From: Holothuria scabra
Lineage: Eukaryota > Echinodermata > Holothuroidea > Aspidochirotida > Holothuriidae
Reading direction: 5' to 3'
NCBI GenBank assembly: GCA_037179385.1
Contig: CM074190.1
Location: 6,338,284-6,402,283, forward strand
DNA: 64,000 bases
Below the pieces are notes generated by a model. The model saw only the letters and a list, made by a program, of their open reading frames with translations, was not told where the DNA came from and searched no databases. The first letter of the stretch is position 1, and the number at the start of each line of letters is the position of its first letter. Position numbers and translations under genes: made by a program. Below are positions 43,997 to 58,900 of the stretch, in pieces.

Positions 43997-46900
43997 GTAG
44001 GCCTACAGTAACTGACTGAATCACTAATGGTAAGTTAGGCCTAGGCCTAGGCTATGCCCTTACCGTAGCCAGTTGGCCCAGACCTAGCCTAGGCTAACTG
44101 TTAGTTAGGCCTATAGGCCCTTTAACTTACAGCATATCCAAGCGGTAGGCTGAATTTAAAAAAAAAATAACATATATCTCAGCTAAACATGTACTGTATC
44201 TCAGTCTGTTAACAGTGCTAATAAGTCCTTGGATTTTTGAAAAGGAACTTAGGCCATGTAATTGTTCTCCTTGACTGCTTACAAATCTCTTGTCAAACCA
44301 AAACTAGAGTAGCCTATGCCAGTTCCATCAGGGTTGCTTACTGCACTACCCATTGAATCCATTGAAAAGGTGCAACGTCTTGCAGGATATTCCTCAAGAA
44401 TGGTTACCTATGCACCAGCAGTGTAAAAAGCATGCTGAAGGATCTAAATTGGGAAAGTCTTGAACCGGCAGACTAAAGTTAGACATAGGCCCATTACTTT
44501 GTTCAAGGAAAGTCATGGATCCATACCAGGTAATGTTTCTCATCTCTTGACCAAAAGTGAATCACTCCATACCAGGTACACCCATGCTTTGAAAGTTATT
44601 TCGTCTGTAAATAATGACTGTTGTAGGTAGGCCTATGCGCTCTATCCATGCACCATCCCCTTGTGGAATCATCTTCCACCGGAATTAAAATCTGCCCCAA
44701 GTGTGCTCTCCTTCAAGCAGCTCCTGGTCAAACTAATGTAATCAGGACGAAGAAGGACCACACGTCAACAACCCTTTGGGTGATTTGTGCTGACATTGAT
44801 CAAGATCCAGAAGATCAAGATTTAGGCCTATTTGTTAACGTTACTAACTTAGGCCTAGCCTAGGCTAGTCATGAGCTATTTATTGTTTAGCCTTATCTGC
44901 CCTATCCCAGTCAAAGGCTAAATACCAGGTGCCAAATATAACTAAAAAGCCTAGTGACATGTATGTACAGTATGCATCTTGAGCCAGACAGTAGACTACC
45001 TTCAGTAGCATATATAGGTCCCTGACTACAACTACAAGTACAGAAGGACCATTGGGGTTCTTTGGCCATGTAGCCTAGGCCTAATTTGAACTAATTTTAT
45101 AAATAAACTCTAGAACAAAATGACAACAGCTTAAAAAATTATTTAAAATATTTCTTTGATCGCATATAAAAATAATATTCAACATTTTGATGATTTTTCT
45201 TAATTTTGACAACCTCATTTCATTGAATTTATTTCATTATCATTCTTTTGAGTGCGAGTAACATTTGGGTGACCGACTCAACTACACTTCTTGAACCAAA
45301 GATATCTGAAACTTGTGTTTGGGATTTATTTCAAGAAGGGGGATCGAAGTATGCCTTGCAATTACAGACCTGTCAGTTAAACCAGTGTTGTGTGCAAAGT
45401 TATGGAATCTTAGATAGTTTACTTTAGTATCTTAAGAAAGCTGTGCTTAAAAATATGCCTATTTGGATTTCTAGAGAAATTCTTAGAGCAACTACGTAGG
45501 AAGAAATGTAACTGTTGGCATCTCTATAGGGCCAGTAAAAGCCCAGGTAACTTAGCAGCTTACAAGAAGCAGGAACTTTTAGTTAAAAATATGGTAAATG
45601 GAACTAAAACTAGGTTTGAGAAGCAGTTGGCCAAGGAGGTTAAGATAAACCCCAAAACTTTTCATGCCTATGTGAGGTCTAAGCAGAAAGTTAAGGAGAG
45701 TGTGGGGCCTCTCAAAGGTGATGATAATACTTTGGTCAGGGACCATCATGATATGGCTAACTTGTTAAATGACTATTTTGTATCTGTTTTTACTGAGGAA
45801 TCATGTTTGTTGGGGATTTTTATTGGTTCTGATGTCTCTTCTCCAATCAGTAATGTCATTTTTTTCAGAGGAACAGGTTTGTAAAAAGTTAAAGAGTTTG
45901 AAGGCTAATAATGCCCTTGGGCCAGATGGGGTCCACCCAGCCATTTTACATGAATGCTCTGATATTTTGTCAGTCCCTCCTTCCATCATTTTTCAGAAGT
46001 GTCTGGATTTGAGTTTTGTTCCTACTGACTGGCTGGTGGCTTATGTTACTCCAATTTTTAAGAAGCGGGACTGAAGTATGCCTTGCAATTACAGGCCTGT
46101 CAGTTTAACCAGTGTTGTGTGCAAAGTTATGGAATCTTTAATTAAGGATAGTTTACTTAAGTATCTTTTAGATAACAGTTACTTAATCTGTCACAGCATG
46201 GTTTCCTGCCAATCAGATCTTGTGTTGATAACTTACTGAGCTTTCTTGAAGATTTCTTTTCTTCTCTTGATTCTGGGTATGGCGTTGATGTCATTTACTT
46301 TGACTTTTCAGAGGCTTTTGATAAAGTTCCATTAGGTAAGCTAATGGTTAAACTGCATACTGTAGTGTAGGGGTTCAGTTCAGTTAGGGGCAATTGTGCT
46401 GATGGGATGAATTTGTGGCTTCATGGTAGATCTCAGAGAGTTGCTGTAACCAGTTGTAACTTCTCTTCTTGGAAAGAAGTCACATACATGTGGATTACCA
46501 CAGTTTTCTGTTCTTGGCTCATTTGTTCAATTGCTTTTCATCAATGATATTGATAGTTCTCTTACATCCTGTATTAGTAATTTGCAGATTATACAGTACT
46601 AAGCTTTATTGCAAGATTATCAAATTGGATTATGACTGCAGAAAGATCTTGATACTGCATGTTATTTCTTGGTCTCGAGCATGGCAAACGTCTTTTAATG
46701 CAGATAAGTGTAAAGTCCTTCATTGTGGATTTTAATACTGCAAGTATAAACTGTATTGAGTGTTATATGACTGGCTGGTCATTAACACGTAGTTCGACAC
46801 TGCAGAAACATTTAAATAAGTGATTACTTTGAGTGGGGCACTGTTGATGCTAAAATATGTAGAATATCAATCTGTCTATGTATCTAACATATCCTCACAA

Positions 46901-49900
46901 TAAAACAAAAAAAAAATTGAACAGGCCTATTCAAATGCACAGTAAGTATGGCTGCTGGTCGAGTTGTGAAAAGGCTAAGTAATCACTGTACCGTATGTCT
47001 GCTGTACTTGGCCGCTATTCTACTGTACTGTACGTGTGAAAAGGCCTGTTCTACACCTTCACTTGCTGTGAATTTTTAGGCGTAAACCAAATATTGCGAT
47101 ATAGATTGTATTTTTGATGGAGTAAGTATGTACAGTATTACAGTACTTAAGCAGCTAGTTTTTTTTTTTTTTTTTCTTTTTCCCAATAGCCAATTTTTTA
47201 CTTGTGGAGGCTGACCAAGGGCTTGGGGTAGGCTATTGTATACATATGAAGTAACGTGTACGGTCGATGTCACTGTGCAGTGCAGTTTCATTCCAAATAC
47301 CCAATTATGACCTTTCACCATTTAGACTTCGATGTAACTCTAAACTGGCTTGTTTTACTGGAAAAAATTTTCCTCTCACTTTTTGGTTTCTATGATAAGA
47401 GAAACCAGTTGCATACTGTACATGATGGTGTGTGTGTGTGTTTGTGAAACTTTGTTAACATGATATCTCAAGATAGGAATTTCTAACAGCTTTAAACTTG
47501 GTACATAGATGCACGATATCAAGAGGAAGAACCATAGTGATTTTGGTAGAGGTCAAATGTCATCTGGGGTCATCAGGGTTCAGGGGTCGAAGTCTCAAAC
47601 ATTATAAATATGGTATCTCAAGATAGGCAACTACCATACATTTCACATTTGATATGTGGATGCCTTATGGTCACAGAAGGTGGTCCCTATCGTTTTAAGT
47701 GGAGGTCAAATGTAATTTGGGATCATCAGGGGTCAAAGGCTGAAATCTTTTTAACACAATATCTCATGGTAGAAAACTTGTTTAGATTTCTTCTTTGATT
47801 TGTGAATGCGCCATGGTCAGAACATGGTCTCTGTTTTTTGGTGGAGGTCAAAGTTCATATGTGTTACCAGTTGTCAAAGTCTGAAAATCTCGTTACCATG
47901 ATATCCCAAGAGACCAAGGTTAGATAAGTTTGATGTTTTGTATGTGGATGCATTATGCTCAGGAAATGTTCTTGATTGTTTTTGGTGGAGATCAAAGGTC
48001 ATCTGGGACCACGTGGTCAAAGTCTGCAAATCTTGCTAACCAGGTATCTCAAGACAGGTAGATTGGATAGGTTTCATATTTGATATATGTATGTGTATGT
48101 ATGGTTGATGGTTATCTAAGGTCACTGGAGGTCAAAAGGGAATGAAACCTTGGTAAGTGTCAACACAACTTGAGATGGAAAACTTATAGATTTTACTGTA
48201 CATATGGTATGCCAGTGCACATTATGCAGAGAACTGGTTCCCTAGCTTTGGTAGTGGAGGACAATATGGTCATCTGGGATGAGAAAATTATTTTTTGACC
48301 GTGCTAGTATTACATTTGAGTGAGAAGAATGGTACAGTACATGATGGCATTATTTGAGGTTGAACTTTTTGTATCATCGAAACATCGATGCATTTTTGCA
48401 TTCTTTTAACCAGGATGAAATGGAAGAAACCTACCTCTAACTGGTGGAATAACCAAGTTTTTCCCACATACTTTTCAATCCCAGAAGAAACATGAAAACA
48501 CTGATTTCAGTGATCAAAAGGATTTTGAGTTCACCTTTGTACTGTAGTCAACGTGTCAAATTGAGGAAGGTCACAACATAAGCAGGATTTATGGGATTTA
48601 CCAAATTGTAAAAGGTTCCACCTTAAGACAGGCGCTTCCCATTGCATAGCATTGAAGCATTTGTCAAAATGCCTTATCATGTGAATTGAATATTTTGAGT
48701 ATCTGACATATTAAATGTACCTTTGCATGAAGGCTACTTGCAAATTCAATGTCACCGATGCACATCTGATACAGACAAGGAAATATGCCATCACAACCCA
48801 TGTACATATCTTCCTCTTGCAAGACTTTTTAAGACTGAATGTTTAATCAGACATCCACCATTTTTAAAAGTAACATGATGGAGAGATGAGATGCTCTTGT
48901 GCAGCCCCATTCTTTGCTGCGTGTCACATCCTCTTACTCTGCCATCCTGAAATTAAAAAGTCCCTATCATTGTGCTATTTTGGACTTGAAACAAGCCCAT
49001 ACTGTAAATTGTCACTGTGAAGTATTGAAGGACTTTTCATCATTCTGTCATCATACATTTCAGGCTGTGTAGTAGCTATCATTTTGGTGCCTTTTATTCT
49101 TCATCTTCTGCTCTAATTCGACTCCTGACCAGGTCATACTGGACAGAAGTCTTGTGAGATCACGGTATGCCTTGCCAGGATTTCCTATGTGTCAAAAGTT
49201 ATCCACATTTGGTCAAAGATTTCCTAGAATTCGCAAGATATCTTTCTGTTTCAGTTTCAGTTTTATTCTCAGTTCATCCTCAATATGAGGTATAAGAGAC
49301 ATAGGTAATTATAAAAGATACATTACACACAGTTTGTAACAAAAAGCTAAGGCATCAAGATAAGGAAAAAAGATAAGGAAAAAGAAAAGGAAAAATAAAA
49401 GAGGTGAAATTACAAACTTATAAACCTACAAATGACGTCATATCAGAATAAGACACTATGGAGCCAGGACTGGTCAAAAAGCAAATTATATCCTATGGAT
49501 TTCCATAAAAAAATGAAAACTTCCACGATGGGTGAGGAATCATTCAGCCTTTGTGCTGTCTAGTTTTTGTGTAGATTGTCATGTGCAAAAAAAAAAAAAA
49601 GGAACATTTGCCAAATTTTTCTGCAATTTCTCTAATTTCCCAATACAGGCCCAACAGCTCTCCATATATTTTTTCACACATGCCCATGGATTATATTGTA
49701 CTGTAGGTCAAATAGTTTGGGAGATGGAAATCAGTTTTAAATACCGATGCACATTTATTCATTTATTCATTTATTTTCTGACCAATCATAGTTTTTTTTT
49801 TAACAGTAAAACCTGTGTGCAATTGTAGGTAATGAAGAACTGACTTGGATGTTGCGGAAGTTTTTAGCATGACATATGAGCATCTTAAATGAGATTTATA

Positions 49901-52900
49901 AAAGGCCATTTCCAAACTCCAAATCATTGTTCTTTGATGTTTTTAGCATGGTGGAAGTACAAAGAAATCCTGCAATAACTGTGGCCAATCATTGCCAGTA
50001 GCCAAAGTGACTTGCAGTTCATGTGGAATATCTACAAGAAAGATCAAGAAGATAGATAAGAAGAACTTTTCGACATCGATGAATTGCTCTGAATTAAAAC
50101 GAAAACTGGAGAGAAGGGTAAGATTACAAGCGGATCATCATGTGATTGGGTGGTTATCTGCTCTTTTGTCAACATATTTATGCTGAGCTTGACTGAGATA
50201 AGCCTATTAATAACTTTATCAGAACATTTATTTCACCACCACTACATGGATGCATTGTGTAAGTTTCCTGCTTTTCCCAGTTGTACTTATAAATGCACCA
50301 TTTCATACAGATAGAGTTTTGATGCTGTTGTCATTTTCATTGCAGATACTGTATATTTTTATTTTTTCTCCTACTCATTCTTTAACAGGCAAACCAACTG
50401 TGGGCTACACATAAGTACAATGTAGTTGTTCTCTACCATAGCCAGAACAAAAAAAGGCAACACTGTTCTGCGTTCGCCACAGCTGGTCTTGGTCAGCAGT
50501 TCCTCAATGAGACAGATGGAATTGTACAGTCTCTGTTGAGGAAGTTCATAGTATCACATATTGTCTCACAAGAATGTAAGTTTTTTTTTTTTTTCCTTTG
50601 CCTTTTTTAATCTGTACTGTTACAAGGATCCTTGATGAAACTGTCAATGTTTCTTACCATGTTAAGTGATTCACTGGTAAATGAAATGAAGTCCTCAAAT
50701 GAAATTTTGCATTTGGAGAGAGCGATACATTTTGGATGTTTCACTTATAATTTCGTATGGTTTTCAGTGTTCATCATAGTGTCATATAACTAGTTTTGGA
50801 TTAGTATGGAATTTTTGTGATGTAATTAGTTTAGGTATAAACACTGTTTATGGGAATGGATTTAAGCATTTTGCCATATATGCAGCGTATTGGCATTAAT
50901 TACTTCAATCACATATATTCTACTCATCTACACGAAATATCTTGATGGTTAATGTTGAGATGTTATGCATCTTGCCCTACTCTACACTTTGAGTGGTCTT
51001 ATGGGAATGTACATTGAAACTGCAAAATTACAATACCCATTTTGTTTGTTTGTTTGTTTGTTTGTTCATTCGTGTTCGTTTGTTCGGTTCGGTTCGTTTG
51101 TTCGTTCGTGAGATTCTGAACACGAGAGAATTGCTGGCGATGAAGCTAATATTATCGAACAAGTTCACAAGTTTGAGAAATTTGCCATCAATGTTTTGAC
51201 TTTAATTCCTACAGATGTATCTAATAGCCATTCCAAGAAGTAAGTTAAACTTGGTTTGTATGTCAACTTCATGCACTTTGGTTTGCAATGGCTGCTACTG
51301 CAATCACTTTTATGTTGTGTATCAGTTTTCCTTTTATCATCTTGGCTCTTCAAATGGTGTGTACAGGCTTTGACAATCTCTTATCTTTGGCTGTCCATCA
51401 TGCTAGCTGTCCTCTATGTCTACTTCTTCTACCCTATTTCTGTTAGTACATTTTTAATGTGCCTTTTTGGAGACTTTGCTGAGGTGCTCATCTGGTATGT
51501 TATGACATTGGGCAGCCTAAAGTACAGGTACTTGTCCTAGTGATCTTTTACTTTTTCTGAACTCTCCAGCAAGGGGTTCTTGGGAGCCTGTGTGTGTGTG
51601 GTTCATCTGCTATGAGTGTTGCTCATGCTGTTCTGTGTTCAGTATCTGAAAATGCAGATTTTATTTATGTGTCTCTTCATTCTTTCATTTCACACTGTGT
51701 TCTGTGCCATCTACTTTCATTCTTGTAGCTCACTAAATGTGTCTTTTAGTACATACGTAGCTTTTCTTTTTTCTCCTGCTGTCAGTGCTTTTAGAATGGG
51801 TATTATAATGTCTAATATATATGTGGTGTTCCGTTTAAATTACGGTTCCATTTATATGAGCATAACTTGAATGGGAACTCTCTCGTGAGTTAAATCCTCA
51901 TATTGTAGTCATTTCTGTGCTTTAATTATGTCACCATAGTTAAGGAAATTACCTTTGTACCTTTGTTACAGTAGTAATACCCATTTAAACTGCTCCAACT
52001 GTTGTAAATTTTCTTTACTTTTGATGCCTGGGTGTAGTTCTGTGCTTGTGGAAATTTGTCCCAAAAATACCCCAAAAAATAATGCCATTGCCCATGGTAA
52101 TGGGCTAAAATATTTTGCCAATTTGAGTAAACATTCTCTGAGACTGTGAATGAAGAGAACCCCTAGAAATTGTTTAAGCATTTGAAAATGACCATAAATG
52201 TTGACATTTTATGGCACTTTATCTCAGAATAAGCTGAAAGGGGATGTAGCCTTTCACTGCACTTTAAGGAATTTGATTCCCTTTTTCCCATGCACTTATT
52301 TCAGGATTTGATGTAAGTCATTATTTGAACCATGAAGTTGTTGGGCTTCTATTGTACCAGAATGGTAATCAAATTTGATGCTCATTGAAGCAGCTGATAG
52401 GAGTAATGAACCAGTGGTAGGGGAATATAATGGGGAACTGCAGTTTTTCCCTAAAAACTGTGGCATCCATGACGGATCTTCTTAAGGGGTAATATCCCTT
52501 TATGACAGAAAACCCATAGGGTGGGGGTACACTATGCTTGAGGAATACTGTACACAAAAATGTTTTGCTTTGATGGGTGTTGCATGTTCCATTTGATATT
52601 TCAATTCCTGATAATATTTTCAGACCATGTCCACATTGTTTTACATCTTGCACACATTAAGCATTAACATACATTTAGCATTTCACCTGTTCTCATTTAA
52701 GGCACCGTAATAAAATCTCTATGAAACTGTGTTTGTTTAAACAATGCAATAGTGCAGAAGCCATCAACTGCTACAGAAATGTGTCTGAATCTTATCAAAA
52801 TCTCATACTTGTAGCACAAGATTCTGTGGAGGATGATGAACTTTTGATGACTCGAGGGGGGGAGATCAGTGATAATACCGGTGGCAGTGACTTGACTGGT

Positions 52901-55900
52901 ATGTTTTGCATGAGCTTTTGATAAAACATTTTGGAATGCATTTTTGAAAATTACACATACCTCTATGACAATCTGTTCTGTAATGACATATTATTTAAAA
53001 AAAATAAAAAAAAAAAAAAAGAGAAGAAGAGAAAAAGAGAACAAATTCCTCTGCCAATGATGGCACATTTTGAGATTAACGTAATGGTTATGATACTGAC
53101 CTATTTCTGCTTCGGGGAAAATTTTGTCCTTGTAGCACAAAATTATGAGGAAGTTAATGAAGAGGTTAATGAAGTTTCAGAGACTACAATGGAAGATCGT
53201 AGTCCCCATGAAGGTGACATAAGTGGTATGTTTTACATTAGTTTTTCAAATATTGAATGTATTTTGTGATAAAGTTTAGACATTTAAAAGTAAATGATGA
53301 CAGATTATTGTCACATATTTCTATGACACTCTGTACATACAGTAGCTATTAAACATCACAGTCAAAGCAAAAATTACTTCCAGTATTGTGCCTGTAATCA
53401 TTGAAAAAAAATTGACTCAAGCTAGGCTTTTTTTCCGATTTTCCACTGCTATGAAAAATGACTCATATCACTGAAATTGCTGCATCACATGAGTACTTTT
53501 CACCGGTCCTCATTGTAATGATAGTAACTGTAAGGATTGAAGTTACAGTTGTGCTACACCATCATTGATGCTCTTGTTACTTCACCGACATGTCTGTACT
53601 TGCTTGGAAATCTCATACTTGTAGCAAAAGATTCTGTGGAGGATGATGAAATTTTGATGACTCAAGGGAAAGAGACCCGAGACATTGACCTAACTGGTAA
53701 GTTTTGCATGACTGGCTTCAAAATTTGTTTCCCCCACTCTACGGCCAAAGCAGCCTTCATAATCAATAACTTCTAGGTTAAATGAGGCCAAAATGTTCTC
53801 ATCCAAGGCCAATGTAATACACCTGAAAGAAGAACAGAACCAGGAATTTTACAATAAGCTATGAATGAATGGTTTGCATACTGTGGGAATCAAGTATCAA
53901 CAGAACAATACCAAAGTAAAAAAGGTACAGGTTCATATGCATGGACCACATTGTGAAAGCGCATGCAAATGTGAAATCATCAAGGAACTGCACCCTGTGC
54001 CTAGAATAGTTCAACACGTACAGAGCAGCTTGACAGACACATAGAAGGCCAAAAGTAAATTTATGGCCCTTGGCCTTCATGAATTTTAATGCCTGCATAA
54101 GCTCTTCAAGTATTATTTAATGCATTATGTGACGATTGTATGGCGGTAAATCATTCACCATATTTCTATGACATTCTGTTCTGTCATTATACCAGCATTT
54201 AAAAAGAAAAAAGTCCCCTATCAATGATGGCACATTATTTAAAATTTATGTCATGGTTATGATAAAATGATCTATTTCATCTTTATGGAAAATTTTGTCC
54301 TTGTAGCACAAAATTCTGAGGAAGTTAATGAAGTTTCAGAGACTACAATGGAAGATCATAGTTTCCATGAAGGTGACATAAGTGGTATGCTTTACATTAC
54401 TTTTTCAATTATTGAATGTATTTTATGATAAAGTTTAAAAGTAAAAGATGACGGATTATTTGTCACATATTTCTATGACATTCTGTACATAGGTAGGTAA
54501 GATATGATAAGATAGGACACCTTTATTACTTCATAAAAGGAAATTCAAGTACTTTCACAAACAGCAGATGTAAATAAACAAGACAATAGAAAGTGGTGTG
54601 GATACCAAAATATTTCTGCTTTTTGATTCCTTGCCAAAGGCAGGCAATGACTCTATGCAATGGTGATGTTGTGTGTGTGTGTGGACATATGAACGATGCG
54701 GTACTGGGTACAGGCCGCTCATGAGAGCCAAAGCATCGCAATTCTTTTCTCCCTCATTGGGAACTCTTAACTGGCGAAGCTACAACAAAATTCAGACACT
54801 GCAATGGGTTCTGTAATGTGATATGCATGTGCCTGCCCTTGCTCCTGGCATTTCCCTGCTGCATGACTTAAACCGCTAAATGAGAATTTCGACCATTTCC
54901 TTACGAGGAACTGTTCTCTGTACCCGGCAAGGTATCGAGTATGTGTATGTATGTGCTGTGTGAGTGTATGTGCGTGTGACGCCTTGGCTTGTTTACACGA
55001 TTTCTCAAGAAGGGTAACTGTGACTAATCTCATATTTGATATTTGATTAGTTGGTCATGTTAAATAGGTGATCCATATTATTTGTGGTGAAGGTAAAAGG
55101 TCATATGGCATTATGAGAGGTCAAAAAGTAAAAACTTTGTAAACATGATATCTCAAGAATGGTACATATGACTATGTTGATATTTAAGGTATAGGTTGGT
55201 TATATTGGGTAGATGATCCCCATGGATTTTGGTGGAGGTCCAATGTCATTTTAGGTCACCAGAGGTCAGATGGTAAATTCCTTCGAAGTAGTTTGTTTAC
55301 ATGATATCTCAAGAAGTTAAAGTTTGACTAGTCTCATATTTGTTTTGTGTGTTGGCTGTATTGAGCAGATGATCCCTATTGTTTTTGGTTGAGCTTAAAG
55401 GTCATTTGGGGTCATGAAACGTCAATAGGTTAAAACCTTGTAAATACAATATCTCAAGAACGGTACAAGTGACTATGCTCACATTTGGGTGTGTAGGTTA
55501 GCTGGAAAGAGTTGATGATCCCATTTGATTTTTGTGAAGGTCAAAGGTCATTTGGGGTCAGCAGTGTCAAAGCCTGACAAGCTTGCATGCACAGTATTAC
55601 AAGAAATGTAACTTGTAGTTTCCTGATAACTGGAATGTAAATTGTGCATAGTGAATAAATGATCCGTACAGATTTTGGTGAATGTCAAATGTCCTTTGGG
55701 GTCAAAGTCTCAATATCATGTTTACACAATTTCTCATTGTTGGTGTCTTGTATACTGCAAAATTTCCCACATAGTATGTGGATCATGTGATATAGTGAGT
55801 AGAACCCCTTTTTCTAAGTGGTCAAAGGTCATCAGGGATCTTAATGTAGGAAGCTTTGGATGCTTACATGTATACTTTGTGTGTACATTATGGAGCACTT

Positions 55901-58900
55901 TCAATTTGAAAAACAATATGGAGCACTGTCTCTTTGAAGAAAAAGACATTCTGGTTTGAAAATTTTATCCTTGTAGCACAAAGTTCTGTGGAAAATGATG
56001 AAGTTTCAATGACTCCAATGAAAGACCCCAGTCCAGATGAAAATGACATGAGTGGTATGTTTTCAATTATTTCTTTTGTTTGAATGTTTTTTTTTTCATT
56101 CTTCCAGAATTGAATTTATTATATGATAGTAAGAAAACCGAACAAAAATATGAATGAGGACAGGTTTTCATGTTGGAAAGATACCCATATAACAATCTTG
56201 TCAGGAACTGTTCTCAGTACTAATTATATGCCCATTTAAGCATTTGAAAATGACTACGAAGGTTGACATTTGATGGCACTTTTTTTCAGAATAAGCTGAA
56301 AGGGGATGTAGCCTTTCACTGCACTTTAAGTAATTTGATCCCCTTTTTGCCAGCACTTATTTCAGGATTTGTTGCAAGTTTTTATTTCAACCCCAAAGTT
56401 GTAGGGCTTCTATTGTACCAGAATGGTAATGGAATCTGCTGCTCTTTGAAGCAGCTAATAGGAGTAATGAACCAGTGGTCAGGTACTATAATTGGGAACT
56501 GCAGTTTTTCCCTAAAAACTGTGGTAGCCATGATGGATCTCCTTAAATGCTAATAACCTGTAATGCTGGAATCACATTGTACATTGCAGGTGAAATGAAT
56601 GGTTGAACAAGGTCAAATCATGTGTGTTTCACAAAATTTCTCTTAGGAATGCATAATAGCTGTTTCTATTTCGATAGGAATCTCATTATTCTTAAAAGAC
56701 ACTAAATAGATTCTACTATACAAGCCTTTATATTGCATTGAGAGGTTAAAATGGTTTTTAGGTGTACATGAAGTCTAAAATTTTAAAATACATATTTTAT
56801 AGGACTAACATTTCACATTGGGTCTTTGTATGTTATTGTTGTTGCAGCAAAACATCCTTTTTGATTCCTTGCCAAAGGTAGGCAAGGAATCTATGCGATG
56901 GTGATGTCGTGTGTGTGTATGTGTGTGTGTGTGTGTGTGTATGTGTGTGTGTGACGCCTGCTTGTAAACACGATATCTCAAGTAGGGTAACCCCCAGGGA
57001 TCTCAAACTTGGCATGTAGATTGTCCACATTGAGTAGATGGTCCCTATTTTTTTTGGTAGAGGTCAAATGTCATTTGGGGTCACCAGAGGTCAAAATGTA
57101 AATACCTTGGAAATTGCTTGTAAACACGATATCTCCAGAAGGAAAAATGTGAGCAATCTCATACTTACCATGTTGATTGTCCATATTGAGTAGATGGTCC
57201 CTATTGTTTTTGATGGAGGTCAAAGGTCATTTGGGGTCACCAGAGGGAAAAAGGTCAAAACCTTGTAAACACTGTATCTCAAGAAGGGTAAATGTGAGGG
57301 ATCTCATACATAGCAGGTGGATTACCCATATTAAGTAGATGACCCCTATTATTTTTGGTGGAGGTCAAAGATCATTTGGGGTCATCAGAGACGAAAAGCT
57401 CAAAAACTTGTAAACACCATATGTCAAGAAAGGCAACTGCCAGGAATCTCATATTTACTAAGTGGATTGTCCATATTGAGTAGATGACCCTTATTGTTTT
57501 TATTGGATGTCAAAGGTCATTTGGGGTCATCAGAGTTCAAAACATCTAAACCTTGCAAACACTACATGTCAAAAGAGTATATAACCGTTGAAGTTAATGT
57601 CCATGAACGGTTAGGGTGAAAGGGTAAGAATAATTTGGCATGGGTAATGTAATAGGCATAGGGTATATAATTTTTTTGGAACAGTTTATTAACTTCACTA
57701 TGTAAATTCTTTAGTGAGGTAATTTTGAAAATGTATTTGTAAAGTACTGAAGCAAACTCATAGGAAGAAGGTCTAAGGTGCACAAAAGGCACATCACATG
57801 GTACAGTAGTTACTGTACAGTATGTTGATTCTGGCATGAAATTGTGCCCTGTTATTACATTAAGTTCCAAGTATTAATACATGAAAAAGTGGGCAGAGCA
57901 AAATATACAATCTTAAAAGGCAAAATCTGTTCATCAGGCTGGCCTACATGCTTCAATGCTCATGGGTATGCTGATTTTGCAGCCACAAGTAAATAGATTT
58001 TCATGAAACTGATGTGGAACATGTGAGTTTAAACAGTCTGTATAAGGGTCATTTAGGGACATAGTCTGAAAATATTAGAAGATGCTTCTATGCACACTAA
58101 GTAGATGACTGATGTGGAACTTCATAAGTATAAACTTTGAACAGAGAGTACTCTGTGTGATGCACAAGAATCTCATTTATAACATACTTACATTGCTTTT
58201 TCAATAACCTTAAAGAAAACCTGAAGAAAACATTAAATTTAGTGGCAAAAAGTGTTAATATTTGACAAACCTCCTGCCTACTGTCCTCATGAGGACATGT
58301 GCATGCAAGTATGCATTAATTGGAAGTGGGAATTGATCAATTAGATGTACCACAGTTAATTAGTTTTACAAAAAAGAACCTAATTTACACTGATCATTTG
58401 GTATCAAATACCCTTCAGCGCACATGAACTGTCATTGCCTAATAGAGTGAATCAAATTGTGACTGACCCATTCTTTGCCATTTGGTCACAGTTATCTGGC
58501 CCAATTTTTCACAGTTGACTGCCAGTTATCCCCACAGTGTCCTGAAGGATTACCTCATACAAACATAAGCCGTGTTCCCATTTGATCCAGGGAGGTGGAT
58601 CTTGATCTACCGAAGTGGATCAACATCAGTTACCTTGATCGAGATCCGCGTTCCCATTTGAGTGAGCGCGGTAGATCAAACGTGTTTTATGAACACATTG
58701 CGCAAGCGCGAAAAGGTCACCAATGTTTACAAGTCGGCCTGCCATGCATTTCGTATCGATGTATCACAAAAACATACATGAGTGTAACCGGAGATCCAGG
58801 GTCACTTGATCTACCGATGTGTTCCCATTACAAACTTTGATCCAGCGCGGTGGATCTTGATCTACCCCGAACGGTCGATCAAAATCGGTGGATCTTGATC

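Noticed and set aside
49532..49828. 98-codon + frame upstream of gene B exon 2
   Set aside because: Low-complexity (A and T runs), no splice phase fit to the zinc-ribbon exon.
56263..56553. 96-codon + frame that looked like a membrane protein
   Set aside because: It is block Z; the copy at 52,185-52,495 has no matching open frame, so it is likely repeat sequence. A missed exon cannot be fully excluded.
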